The position numbers and the translations under genes are program-made. Of a stretch of 58,860 nucleotides of DNA, positions 48,166 through 55,805 are shown piece by piece (within the stretch, counting starts at the first letter, position 1; each line of letters starts with the position of its first letter). The stretch is from positions 1 through 58,860 of the IMG/VR virus record IMGVR_UViG_3300023181_000032; one strand, 5' to 3'. The notes beneath the pieces are model-generated. The model did not search any database, was not told where the DNA came from, and worked only from the letters and a program-made list of their open reading frames with translations. This stretch comes from a virus.

Positions 48166-48771
48166 ATGGGCGGCAATACTTTCGACATCGAAATTCAGAG
48201 AGGTCGAACTTTTGAGTTTGCGTATCGCCGTGCAGATATGCAGATCAACTACGCGCCTATTTCCGGAATGCCGAGCACGACACCTGTACGGCTGACTGCG
48301 CCAAATCACGGCATCCCGGATGGCTGGCGTGTTGGCGTAGAAAAAGTAATTCGTCCAGAAGAGCTCAACACCTCAAGCGGCGACTATTACATCGCCACAT
48401 TTATCGACGCCAATACCATCGAGCTGAATGGCGTACGAACAGATGACTGGAGGCCATTCGTTACCAGTGGCGCGCTGTACTTCAATCGCCCATTCGACCT
48501 AACCGGTTGCTCGGCGAGAATGCAGGTTAGGCGCACCCTCGACGGGCCAGTCCTGCTTAGCCTCAGCTCTGACCCTCAAGCAGTAAGGGATGGTGAAATC
48601 GAGCTGGATGTATCCCTGTCTTCGATAATTGTCCGTCTGTCCGCAGCAGCTACAGCTGCCATTACCTGGACGCGGGCCGTATACGACATAGAGCTAATCA
48701 CGGCTGAGGGGCATGTTCAGTCCGTTACGCCTGTCAGTGCCGTGTCAATCCTGCCGGAGGTGACACGATGA
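48166..48771 (+). CDS. Tail-fibre-cluster protein (BppU-like N-terminal type)
   Basis: 201 residues, with AGGAG upstream. The opening FDIEIQRGRTFEFAYRRAD and the beta-sandwich pattern (LTAPNHGIPDGWRVGV, FDLTGCSARMQVRRTLDGPVLLSLSSD, ITWTRAVYDIELITAEGHVQSV) match small phage proteins that begin tail-fibre or baseplate-upper clusters. It opens the last late operon. Confidence 0.68.
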   Translation: MGGNTFDIEIQRGRTFEFAYRRADMQINYAPISGMPSTTPVRLTAPNHGIPDGWRVGVEKVIRPEELNTSSGDYYIATFIDANTIELNGVRTDDWRPFVTSGALYFNRPFDLTGCSARMQVRRTLDGPVLLSLSSDPQAVRDGEIELDVSLSSIIVRLSAAATAAITWTRAVYDIELITAEGHVQSVTPVSAVSILPEVTR

Positions 48772-49241
48772 ATTCGGCTTTCTCCATCCAGGGTGCCGAA
48801 GGATTCTGCGGGTCCTGCCGGAATGAATCTGGCGCATTCACCATCATGGTCGGACAGCGAGGTGCGCAGGGCAGACCAGGCACAGATGCTGGCGATGATG
48901 TTCAGACGGTCATCCGCACGGCCGGCGAGACTGTTAGCGCGCTGCGGATCGTCTTCGAAAGCCAGCTGCTAGCCCACCCTGTCAATCCAGCCACCAGTTC
49001 GGTATTCCAGGCTCTCGGCCTAACTCTCACCGCAGGCTCTACCGGATCAGCGCTGACCATCCAGACGCAGGGCTTCGTCGACGACGCGGGCTGGTCGTGG
49101 GCGGAAGGTCATGTCTGGTGCGGACCAAACGGCACTCTCACACAAACCCCGCCGACCTCCGGCTGGGATTTCATCATCGGCTTCGCCACCAGCGCGACAC
49201 GCCTTTACATCGACCTCAATGAGCCGGTTTTACTGGCGTAG
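48768..49241 (+). CDS. Tail-fibre protein with a short collagen-like segment
   Basis: 157 residues. GQRGAQGRPGTDAGD near residue 30 is a short Gly-x-y stretch that would trimerise. The rest is beta-rich (SALTIQTQGFVDDAGWSWAEGHVWCGPNGTL). It overlaps the preceding gene by 4 bases. Part of the fibre assembly. Confidence 0.65.
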   Translation: MNSAFSIQGAEGFCGSCRNESGAFTIMVGQRGAQGRPGTDAGDDVQTVIRTAGETVSALRIVFESQLLAHPVNPATSSVFQALGLTLTAGSTGSALTIQTQGFVDDAGWSWAEGHVWCGPNGTLTQTPPTSGWDFIIGFATSATRLYIDLNEPVLLA

Positions 49242-49250
49242 GAGCATATC

Positions 49251-49766
49251 GTGGTAGACAAAGTTCTTCGCCGGGTAGCCGGGCAGACAATCCAGTACAC
49301 GCCAGTCGTCGCCTCTGCAGGCGCTGCGGACGGTGGCAAATTTGTTGCGCTCGGGCCGGACGGCAAGCTCGACTCGTCCGTCTACAACGCAGGCACTGGC
49401 GTCAGCACCCGCCCGATTGTGGCAAGCGAGGCGATCGGTGCGGGCAAGTTCGTCAACGAATACCTGAATGCCGGCGCGCTTAACATCCGTCTGGCTGACA
49501 ACTCGAACGGACGCCCGGCGCATGGTTTCGTTATCGCAGCGGTTGCCTCTGCGGGTACAGGCGCCGTGTACGACCTGGATGCAGTGAACAGCGGTCTTTC
49601 CGGTCTGACTATCGGCAGCGACTATTTCCTCGGCACTGCAGGCGGCGTAATAACCCCCGCGCTGGACGCCACCACTGCCGCTACAGGCGCTATCGACCAG
49701 AAGCTGGGAAAAGCCCTCAGCGTCACTGAGTTGAAGACTCAGGACTTCGACTACGTGGTGTTGTAA
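49251..49766 (+). CDS. Tail-fibre-cluster protein
   Basis: 171 residues from a GTG with GGAG upstream. Beta-rich, alanine/glycine-rich (GGKFVALGPDGKLDSSVYNAGTG-type repeats, ANEYLNAGALNIRLADNSNGRPAHGFV). This pattern occurs in capsid/fibre-associated proteins of many phages. Function unassigned. Confidence 0.65.
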   Translation: MVDKVLRRVAGQTIQYTPVVASAGAADGGKFVALGPDGKLDSSVYNAGTGVSTRPIVASEAIGAGKFVNEYLNAGALNIRLADNSNGRPAHGFVIAAVASAGTGAVYDLDAVNSGLSGLTIGSDYFLGTAGGVITPALDATTAATGAIDQKLGKALSVTELKTQDFDYVVL

Positions 49767-51031
49767 TGGTCGGCCGCCTGCCGGTCGTTCGCAAGGACGG
49801 TCAGAACGTCCAGATTCCGCCGGGGGATGCACTCCGGCTGCGTGGCGACTTGGTATTCGCTCCACGGGTATCGGTGAACGTTACGGAGCTGACCGACCTG
49901 AGCGCCGTAGCCTCCAATCTGGTGACGCTCGGCTCCACCGGTACTGTTTCAAGCTTCGGCACGGGGATCATTGGCGACGTCAAGTATGTTCTTGCGGCGC
50001 TTGACGGGATCATAATCGTTCGAGACGGCAATCAGATCGAAGTGCCGAGCAAGGCGAGCATCACGCTCGCGGCAGGAGATTTTTTCATTGCCGAGTGCAT
50101 CGCGGCCGGCTCATGGCGCGTACGCGACTTCCAGCGCGCCGACGGAAAGGCGTTAGCGGCAACGCCCACTCCCGACCCGACGAAACTTCCGTTGGCTGGC
50201 GGAAAAATGACGGGCGCAATCAACGAAGCCGTCCCAGTAAGCATGGCGCTCGGTGTCGAGATCGCCAATGGCGTACAAATCACCAATGCCGCGTCGAACA
50301 CCGTATTCATCACAGACACCGGAACGCTGACCTTTTTGGGTAGCGGCACGCCCGGCACCACCCGCGAGGTCGAATTCACAACGTCGGTAACGCTGCAGAA
50401 CACTTCCCGCATCATTCTTCCAGGTCTCGCCAACATCACGACGCAGGCCGGCGACACGGCCAAGTTCCGTAACGTGGGCGAGGGCAACATCTGGAAGTGT
50501 GTCTGGTATGCGCGTCAGGATGGAACGCCGGTCATTACGCCATCCGACTCTAACAAGGTAAGCACTTCGGCAGTCGGCGCAGCAAACGGCGTTGCACCTC
50601 TCGGCGCTGACAGCAAGGTCCCAGCTGCATACCTGCCAACCGGCAACGTCTTCCGCATCGAAAACATCGCGGCCACTTCCGTTGGCCAGACTTCGTTCGC
50701 CATACCGAACGGCTACACCGCCGGCGCAATTATCCCTTTCTTCAAAGGCCCCGTTCTCGCCCCGGCTGACTACACGGCAACCGATGGCGCAAACGTTGTG
50801 CTTGCAGTCGGTGCTGATGCGATAGGGGATGTTCTGACAGTCGTCGTCCTCGGCGCACTCAGGGCTCAAGACGACGCACTTCTCCAGTACACGGTCGCAG
50901 GTCTTCCCGCAGCATCCGCAAACCTCGCCAAGCAACTCTGGTGCACGAACATGGCCGGTGGAGCAGGGGTGGTAGTAAGCAACGGCACGAACTGGGTACG
51001 TGTCGCCGACAACACGATAGTGACGGTGTGA
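49766..51031 (+). CDS. Tail-fibre protein
   Basis: 421 residues, overlapping the preceding gene by one base. Sections GKALAATPTPDPTKLPLAGGKMTGAINEAVP (a tail-fibre repeat typical of phage fibres, L-P-L-x-G-G-x-M-x-G) and GAANGVAPLGADSKVPAAYLP (another common fibre repeat) occur around residues 145 and 270. The C-terminus is beta-rich (GAGVVVSNGTNWVRVADNTIV). A receptor-binding fibre subunit is likely. Confidence 0.75.
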   Translation: MVGRLPVVRKDGQNVQIPPGDALRLRGDLVFAPRVSVNVTELTDLSAVASNLVTLGSTGTVSSFGTGIIGDVKYVLAALDGIIIVRDGNQIEVPSKASITLAAGDFFIAECIAAGSWRVRDFQRADGKALAATPTPDPTKLPLAGGKMTGAINEAVPVSMALGVEIANGVQITNAASNTVFITDTGTLTFLGSGTPGTTREVEFTTSVTLQNTSRIILPGLANITTQAGDTAKFRNVGEGNIWKCVWYARQDGTPVITPSDSNKVSTSAVGAANGVAPLGADSKVPAAYLPTGNVFRIENIAATSVGQTSFAIPNGYTAGAIIPFFKGPVLAPADYTATDGANVVLAVGADAIGDVLTVVVLGALRAQDDALLQYTVAGLPAASANLAKQLWCTNMAGGAGVVVSNGTNWVRVADNTIVTV

Positions 51032-51032
51032 T

Positions 51033-51743
51033 ATGGCCTATAACGTAAACGACGCGAGGATTGTCGGGCTCAAGCTCAGTGTTTTGGCTGACGGCGTGAC
51101 GGTTGGTCTTTCGCCGGGCGCTGCGTACATTCCGAACCAAGGCCGCGCGCTTTCGCAGAACGACATGAGCTTGGTGATCTCCGGCGTGACGAGCGCATGG
51201 CGGCACTTCTACATCGCCAACGATGACGGCGTGCTTAAGTTCGAGGCCTCGGCCACCGCGCCAGCCGATCCGTACCAGGGCACGGCGCGCACGAAATCGA
51301 ATGACCCGACGCGCCGATATCTGGGCTCGCTCTACTTCAACGCAAGCGGCGTGACGCTGGCCTTCCTGCACAGTCAGGTCGGCGACCGGGCGAACCGGAT
51401 CAGCTTCGTCCCACCGGGCGGCGCTGCAATCTCCCAGTCGCGCCTGCTCAACGTCGCAACGGGCACGGCCCCAACTCTGGTTGACGCATCCACCGTCGTT
51501 CCGATGACCTGCCGCCTGATGTACACGCTGATCGACAACACATCGACCAGCGATGCCTACCTCGGCACTCCGGACAACGGAACCCTGTCCACGACCAACT
51601 TCCTTCTGTTCGTCAAAGCGAATCAGGCAGGCCAGTACGACGTCGAGGTCAACGGCAACCAGCTGCTCAACTACTTCCTCAACGGGCTCATTACCCTCGG
51701 CGGCCTGACGATTCGGGTTCGCGGCTATCTCTTCGACAGGTGA
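51033..51743 (+). CDS. Tail-fibre-cluster protein
   Basis: 236 residues. It begins MAYNVNDARIVGLKLSVLADGVTVGLSPGAAYIPNQGR and continues as a beta-rich body with DLMYTLIDNTSTSDAYLGTPDN-type strands. It lies between two fibre genes with nearly no spacing. A fibre or fibre-cap protein. Confidence 0.65.
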   Translation: MAYNVNDARIVGLKLSVLADGVTVGLSPGAAYIPNQGRALSQNDMSLVISGVTSAWRHFYIANDDGVLKFEASATAPADPYQGTARTKSNDPTRRYLGSLYFNASGVTLAFLHSQVGDRANRISFVPPGGAAISQSRLLNVATGTAPTLVDASTVVPMTCRLMYTLIDNTSTSDAYLGTPDNGTLSTTNFLLFVKANQAGQYDVEVNGNQLLNYFLNGLITLGGLTIRVRGYLFDR

Positions 51744-51746
51744 TTT

Positions 51747-52484
51747 ATGACGGCTAACAGAGACCTTGGAAAGCTGGTCCCGCTGCCGAGTGTGGCGGGG
51801 CAGTTTGTATGGGATCAGGTTACATCTGCTTGGGTGCAGGTTACGAAGGCGATGGTCGGTTTACCGCTGGCGGATAACACGGCCGACAACGCAAAGCCGG
51901 TAAGCGGCCCGCAACTGACAGCGCTAAACCTCAAAGCTCCCATTGCTAGCCCGGCGTTGACTGGTGTCGTTTCGGTAGGTCCAGATTCCCCGTTGGCGAT
52001 ATCTGGAGGGCTTGGCGGTTCAATCAAGCACAACAAAACTGCAGCAGGCGGGCAGTTTGATATCGATGATGTGCCATTCACAAACACCGATCCAGCGCAA
52101 TTCAGATTTCACCGAAACACCAGCACTAGCGGCAGCGTGACCGTCACCTATTATCGGGGCAACGCATCAACAAACGCCGATCACATCTTTATTTCCGCTG
52201 GAACAAACGCCGCGACTACCTCCGAAGCCAGACTTTGTATAGGGGCTGGCAAGGCTGTTGTAGGCGCAGGGGCTGTGGATGCTACTGCAACTCTGTTGGT
52301 GTCCGGCGCATTAAAGTCTTCGGGGCCTGCATTTTTAGGGCAATACACCCTGACCACCCTGCCTTCCGCATCAACTTTCAGCGGCTACTACATCACTGTG
52401 ACGAACGCGACTGGCGGGGCGAAGCTCTGCTATTCCAACGGCACCAACTGGCTCATCGCCAACACCACAACGATAGTGAGCTGA
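51747..52484 (+). CDS. Tail-fibre protein
   Basis: 245 residues. The segment GLPLADNTADNAKPVSGPQLTALNLKAPIASPALTGVVS is a common phage tail-fibre repeat. The C-terminus ends in SNGTNWLIANTTTIV, like the end of the fibre gene at 49766, so the two share a terminal domain (TNATGGAKLCYSNGTNW). A second fibre or host-range protein. Confidence 0.75.
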   Translation: MTANRDLGKLVPLPSVAGQFVWDQVTSAWVQVTKAMVGLPLADNTADNAKPVSGPQLTALNLKAPIASPALTGVVSVGPDSPLAISGGLGGSIKHNKTAAGGQFDIDDVPFTNTDPAQFRFHRNTSTSGSVTVTYYRGNASTNADHIFISAGTNAATTSEARLCIGAGKAVVGAGAVDATATLLVSGALKSSGPAFLGQYTLTTLPSASTFSGYYITVTNATGGAKLCYSNGTNWLIANTTTIVS

Positions 52485-52488
52485 TCCT

Positions 52489-53016
52489 ATGCCTACATTT
52501 GAAGAAAAGACTTTCCCCTACGAGCTATTGCTACGTTTCGGCAGCACCGATGACACGAAGGGCAAGCTGTCCGGGGCCAATCTGAAGTACGAAACCTACG
52601 TCTATCGAGACGGCGTTTTTTGGCAGAGCGCCATCAGCGAGCCGCAACAGCTTGCCTTGGTAGACGTTGAGACCGGGGAACTACTGAGCGACGTACTTGG
52701 TGAAATCAATGCGCAGACCATCGTCGACAACCAAGCACTCGCGGCAAGCCTCGATGCCGAGCAGGCGAACACAGCGACACTAACCGAGCAACTGAACGCC
52801 GCGCAGGCCGAGATTCAGCGCCTGACCGATCTGCTCGCCGCAGACGCGGCGACGCCTGTAGCCACAGAAGCGCCCGACGGATTCCAACTCCAGACCCTTT
52901 CCGGGATATCTGCCGAAGTGGCTACGCCTGAGTCGCTAGGTATTTCAGATTTCAGCAGCTACAGAGCAAACCCGGAAGATTCGATTCCGGCACCAGTTGA
53001 CACAGGCACCGCATAA
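52489..53016 (+). CDS. Tail-fibre assembly-like protein
   Basis: 175 residues. The N-terminal 60 residues are beta-like (FPYELLLRFGSTDDTKGKLSG). A coiled coil (about 85-120, LDAEQANTATLTEQLNAAQAEIQRLTDLL) and an unstructured tail follow. Genes after the last fibre gene often encode chaperones of fibre assembly, an inference from position. Confidence 0.6.
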   Translation: MPTFEEKTFPYELLLRFGSTDDTKGKLSGANLKYETYVYRDGVFWQSAISEPQQLALVDVETGELLSDVLGEINAQTIVDNQALAASLDAEQANTATLTEQLNAAQAEIQRLTDLLAADAATPVATEAPDGFQLQTLSGISAEVATPESLGISDFSSYRANPEDSIPAPVDTGTA

Positions 53017-53019
53017 CAC

Positions 53020-53044
53020 TGGACGCCACCATCCAGTCACAGAG
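53020..53044 (+). promoter_or_regulatory. 25-bp late element, copy 7
   Basis: TGGACG at 53020, then CCAGTCACAGAG ending at 53044. It lies between the fibre and lysis genes. A terminator stands after it, 22 bases on, which is unlike the other copies and bears on whether the element is itself a promoter. Confidence 0.58.
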
Positions 53045-53065
53045 CCTGCATATACGGGAACACCC

Positions 53066-53088
53066 AGCCCGCATTTGCGGGTTTTTTA
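53066..53088 (+). terminator. Rho-independent terminator before the lysis genes
   Basis: CCCGCA and TGCGGG flank two bases and are followed by six T. It lies between late element copy 7 and the endolysin start, so the lysis genes need readthrough, antitermination or an unseen promoter. Confidence 0.82.
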
Positions 53089-53102
53089 TTGGAGAAAATT
53101 TG

Positions 53103-53621
53103 ATGACCGGATTCGATCTGGCGTTTGAAAGAGTCGTTGGGCACGAAGGCGGCTATGGCGCTGATCCTCAGGACCGTGGCAACTGGACGACTGGCGTGAT
53201 CGGGCAGGGCGCGCTTCGTGGGACCAAGTTCGGGATCTCGGCGATGAGCTATCCCGACCTCGACATCAAGAACCTGACGCTTGATCAGGCCAAGACGATC
53301 TACAAGCGCGACTTCTGGGACCGCGCTAAGGCTGACCAGTACGATCCGGCAGTGGCGTATCAGCTGTTCGACATCGCTGTGAACAACGGCAACGGTAATG
53401 CCATCCGCATGCTTCAGCGCGCGGCGAGCGTCCTCGATGACGGTCAGATCGGCCCGCTGTCGATTGCTGCCGTCAAGGCGATGACCGTCACTGACGTGAT
53501 CATGCGCTTGAATGCCGAGCGGATACTGTTCGTGACAAAGCTGTCCACATTCGCCACTTACGGCAAGGGCTGGATGAACCGAGTAGCCGGCAACCTTCAA
53601 TACGGGGCGGTGGACGCATGA
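53103..53621 (+). CDS. Endolysin, glycoside hydrolase family 108 type
   Basis: 172 residues from the ATG at 53103, with GGAG 8 bases upstream. VVGHEGGYGADPQDRGNWTTGV near residues 11-30 contains the catalytic-type Glu of EGGY, and GTKFGISAMSYPD, then YKRDFWDRAKADQ, VAYQLFDIAVNNG and LQRAASV are the family signatures, including the C-terminal peptidoglycan-binding part. It has no signal peptide. It would cut peptidoglycan at lysis, released by the holin encoded next. Confidence 0.93.
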   Translation: MTGFDLAFERVVGHEGGYGADPQDRGNWTTGVIGQGALRGTKFGISAMSYPDLDIKNLTLDQAKTIYKRDFWDRAKADQYDPAVAYQLFDIAVNNGNGNAIRMLQRAASVLDDGQIGPLSIAAVKAMTVTDVIMRLNAERILFVTKLSTFATYGKGWMNRVAGNLQYGAVDA

Positions 53622-54208
53622 ACTGGTCAGACATCGGCAGGGTGATCGGCGCTGCGGCTCCGACAGTGGGAACATTGCTCGGCGGGCCAGCGGGCGCGGC
53701 GGTTGGCGCGCTGGTGTCGAGCGCACTGGGCGTGTCGAACGATCCGGACGCGGTAAATGCGGCGCTGGCCGCAAACCCGGACGCGATGGTGCGGATTCAG
53801 GAATTGCAGACCAACGCCAAGGTTCAGCTCCAGCAGTTGGCCGTGACCGCTGAGGCTAACCGGTTACAGGCGGAAGGGGCGCAGTACGCCGCAGAGGCCG
53901 CAGACCGGGATAGCGCTCGAAAGCTGGCGGGTCAGCAGCCGCGCGACCTAATTCGCCCCGCGATCACTATCATCATGCTGCTGGGCTCGCTGTTCATCGT
54001 GGTGGCCATGATGACCGGCTGGGCCATGGATGTGATCACCAACACAACGGCGGCCCTGACTGTCGGTTCCGTGATGACGACCTGGTTCATGATGACCAAA
54101 GAGGTGATGGGCTTCTATTTTGGCATGACCAAGGAATCGCAGAAGCAGACTGCCGCGATTACAGAGTTTGCCGTAACGCCCGGCACTGTTAAGGGGCCGG
54201 ACAAGTAA
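53618..54208 (+). CDS. Holin (3TM gene-transfer-agent type)
   Basis: 196 residues. A glycine/alanine-rich hydrophobic N-terminus (about 8-38) is followed by a charged helical middle with Q/A repeats, then two membrane helices (about 110-130 and 140-160), and a polar C-terminus. This is the layout of the GTA-type holin family (Holin_3TMs). It overlaps the endolysin gene by 4 bases, which supports the lysis assignment. Confidence 0.82.
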   Translation: MNWSDIGRVIGAAAPTVGTLLGGPAGAAVGALVSSALGVSNDPDAVNAALAANPDAMVRIQELQTNAKVQLQQLAVTAEANRLQAEGAQYAAEAADRDSARKLAGQQPRDLIRPAITIIMLLGSLFIVVAMMTGWAMDVITNTTAALTVGSVMTTWFMMTKEVMGFYFGMTKESQKQTAAITEFAVTPGTVKGPDK

Positions 54209-54445
54209 TCACTGAGACGCCAATATCTCCAGCCGCGAGTACATTGCGGCTTCCATCAGCACATACAGCTCCTCGATCTGCTGGTCCCGCAACGCCCCGG
54301 CAACCTCGATCCCTCGCACGAATCCCTCCGCGTAACTTCCAGCCTTACGCACGCCGGCGTTATCAGTCGCCACCTCGATCATCGACATCAGCCGCATGAC
54401 CTCCTCGCGATACTTGGGCGGCAACGCCCCCTCATCCAAAATCAT
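54209..54445 (-). CDS. Small protein of the LexA-box operon
   Basis: 78 residues from the ATG at 54443-54445, four bases inside the end of the SRAP gene; AAGGGAGG lies upstream. The product (MILDEGALPPKYREEVMRLM) is helical and acidic in places. It converges with the holin gene. Last gene of the SOS-type operon; function unknown. Confidence 0.65.
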   Translation of the reverse strand: MILDEGALPPKYREEVMRLMSMIEVATDNAGVRKAGSYAEGFVRGIEVAGALRDQQIEELYVLMEAAMYSRLEILASQ

Positions 54446-55086
54446 ACTCCCTCCCTTGGCTGCACCGACATCCGGTCGGCCGGATACTGCCGCATGAATT
54501 CCATGCTGTCGCCGGCGGGCGCGTCGAGCCAGTCGTTGTACAGGCCGGCCGGCAGAATCACTACCATGCGCTTCTCGTCGTCGGGCTTGTGATAGTCGCG
54601 CATGAACGTGTGGTCGTCGGCGTTGATCGTCAGCATCGAATAGCTGTGCACGATCTCGCCTTCTGGATTCTTCCACCACTCCCACAAGCCGGCGATGCCC
54701 AGCGGCTCACCGTCAGTGCGGGTGATGCGCGTGGCGATGGCCTTACCGGTGCGCCAGTCTGGCTCGTAGATTGCCGCGGCCGGGATGATGCAATGCTGGG
54801 CATTCTTCCAGGCGCTGCGAAACGATGGCTTCTTGGCTGCCGTCTCTGAGCGAGCGTTATAAGTGCGCCGGGCAATCTTCGTGTCCTTGCTCCAGCCTGG
54901 GATCAGCCCGAACGAGCCTTCGATCAATTCCAGCGCCGGACCGGGCTCATCCTGCTCACCGGTGGGCCGCCGAATGAATGGGCCTATGTACGTCGGCCAC
55001 AAGTCCAATCGTCCCTGCTCAAATGGCTCAACGCCGAACGCTTTCACCAACTGCGCGCGTGATGGTGCTTCATAGTGGCTACACAT
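54442..55086 (-). CDS. SRAP-domain protein (HMCES/YedK family)
   Basis: 214 residues from the ATG at 55084-55086, chosen so that the catalytic cysteine is residue 2 (MCSHYE). The Asn and Glu of YNARSETAAKKPSF (about 78-90) and IIPAAAIYEP (about 106), and the later His of NADDHTFMRDYHKP match the family. SRAP proteins crosslink to abasic sites in single-stranded DNA through Cys2 and prevent their breakage. GAGGGG lies before the start. A LexA-type box upstream of the preceding gene would induce it in the SOS response, which fits repair of a damaged phage genome or coping with host damage on induction. Confidence 0.93.
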   Translation of the reverse strand: MCSHYEAPSRAQLVKAFGVEPFEQGRLDLWPTYIGPFIRRPTGEQDEPGPALELIEGSFGLIPGWSKDTKIARRTYNARSETAAKKPSFRSAWKNAQHCIIPAAAIYEPDWRTGKAIATRITRTDGEPLGIAGLWEWWKNPEGEIVHSYSMLTINADDHTFMRDYHKPDDEKRMVVILPAGLYNDWLDAPAGDSMEFMRQYPADRMSVQPREGV

Positions 55087-55142
55087 GGCGCCCCTCAAAG
55101 GTTAAACGTGATCTGAAGTTGACCACGCCTGCCATGTGAAAG

Positions 55143-55490
55143 TTAGCTCTGCCCGCCAAGGTATTGCTCAGGCACCTTGAATTGCCGCAGCAACTCATCC
55201 CGCTGGGCAATGACCCTCTTCATGCTGTTTATCGTTTTCCAGTCCTCGCAGGCGCTCAGCCTCATTTTTGAAAGCTCGGATATGTGTTCGTCCAGCTGGC
55301 GCCGGAGTCGGTCGCGCTCGGCGGTAACGATCGCGTTCTGGTCGACCATCTTGGCCAGATTCTGCCGGTAGCGCGCCAAATCCTCCTGCAGCATCCGGCA
55401 CTCCTCGATCAGGAGTACGTTTTGCTGCTCGAGCATTTCTTCCCTGGTGAACTCGTCGGGCCATTCGCTGGCCTCTGGTATGGTGCCCAT
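55143..55490 (-). CDS. Coiled-coil protein of the LexA-box operon
   Basis: 115 residues. Residues of about 15-95 form a continuous coiled coil (EEMLEQQNVLLIEECRML, VTAERDRLRRQLDEHISEL). It is the first gene after the LexA-like box. It may be a structural partner for the SRAP protein or an SOS-induced regulator. No family. Confidence 0.68.
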   Translation of the reverse strand: MGTIPEASEWPDEFTREEMLEQQNVLLIEECRMLQEDLARYRQNLAKMVDQNAIVTAERDRLRRQLDEHISELSKMRLSACEDWKTINSMKRVIAQRDELLRQFKVPEQYLGGQS

Positions 55491-55502
55491 GGTTAATCTC
55501 GA

Positions 55503-55522
55503 TACTGTTTGGATATACAGTA
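55503..55522 (-). promoter_or_regulatory. LexA-type SOS box
   Basis: TACTGTTTGGATATACAGTA fits CTGT-N8-ACAG with TA/TA flanks, close to the consensus for gammaproteobacterial LexA. It lies 13 bases before the start of the coiled-coil gene, so the three-gene leftward operon (coiled coil, SRAP, small protein) should be SOS-induced. Confidence 0.8.
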
Positions 55523-55618
55523 ATCGAGTTCATCTGGTTTTGGCTAATCTCGGTGATGAACTGCTTAACGGAGAGGGGGTGTTCGTCGGCAGGACGCCGG
55601 GGGAGGGGTGAAATGGTC

Positions 55619-55661
55619 GCGTGTACAAAACGTGAGTCACGCCTTTTGTCAGCGTGTACAA
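55619..55661. repeat. Direct repeats near attP
   Basis: GCGTGTACAA occurs at 55619-55628 and again at 55652-55661, 33 bp apart (three helical turns). Between them ACAAAA/TTTTGT and GTGA/TCAC form an inverted repeat. The location, about 80 bp from the attachment core, suggests arm-type binding sites for integrase or excisionase. Confidence 0.5.
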
Positions 55662-55741
55662 TGCGGCCCTTCATGAGACAGCGTGACCGGTTGCGAGCGG
55701 ATCAAGCTGTTGATTGATAAGGCTTTTTACTTGGTTAGGAT

Positions 55742-55796
55742 GATTTAGGTTCCAGCGCCGCAAGGTGTGAGAGTTCGAGTCTCTCCGTCCGCACCA
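55742..55796. other. attP: 3' part of a tRNA-Leu(UAG) gene
   Basis: From the TTTAGG anticodon loop region onward the sequence reads as the 3' part of a leucine tRNA: the rest of the anticodon arm, the long variable arm, a T arm with stem GAGAG/CTCTC and loop TTCGAGT, the acceptor strand CGTCCGC, A and CCA. No 5' half is present. Integration by the adjacent tyrosine recombinase would restore the host tRNA gene. The exact crossover within it is not visible from this side alone. Confidence 0.85.
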
Positions 55797-55805
55797 TTAT
55801 ATAAA

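Noticed and set aside
55742-55796. A complete tRNA gene
   Set aside because: Only the part from the anticodon loop to CCA is present; the 5' acceptor strand, D arm and 5' anticodon strand are missing. It is an attachment core.
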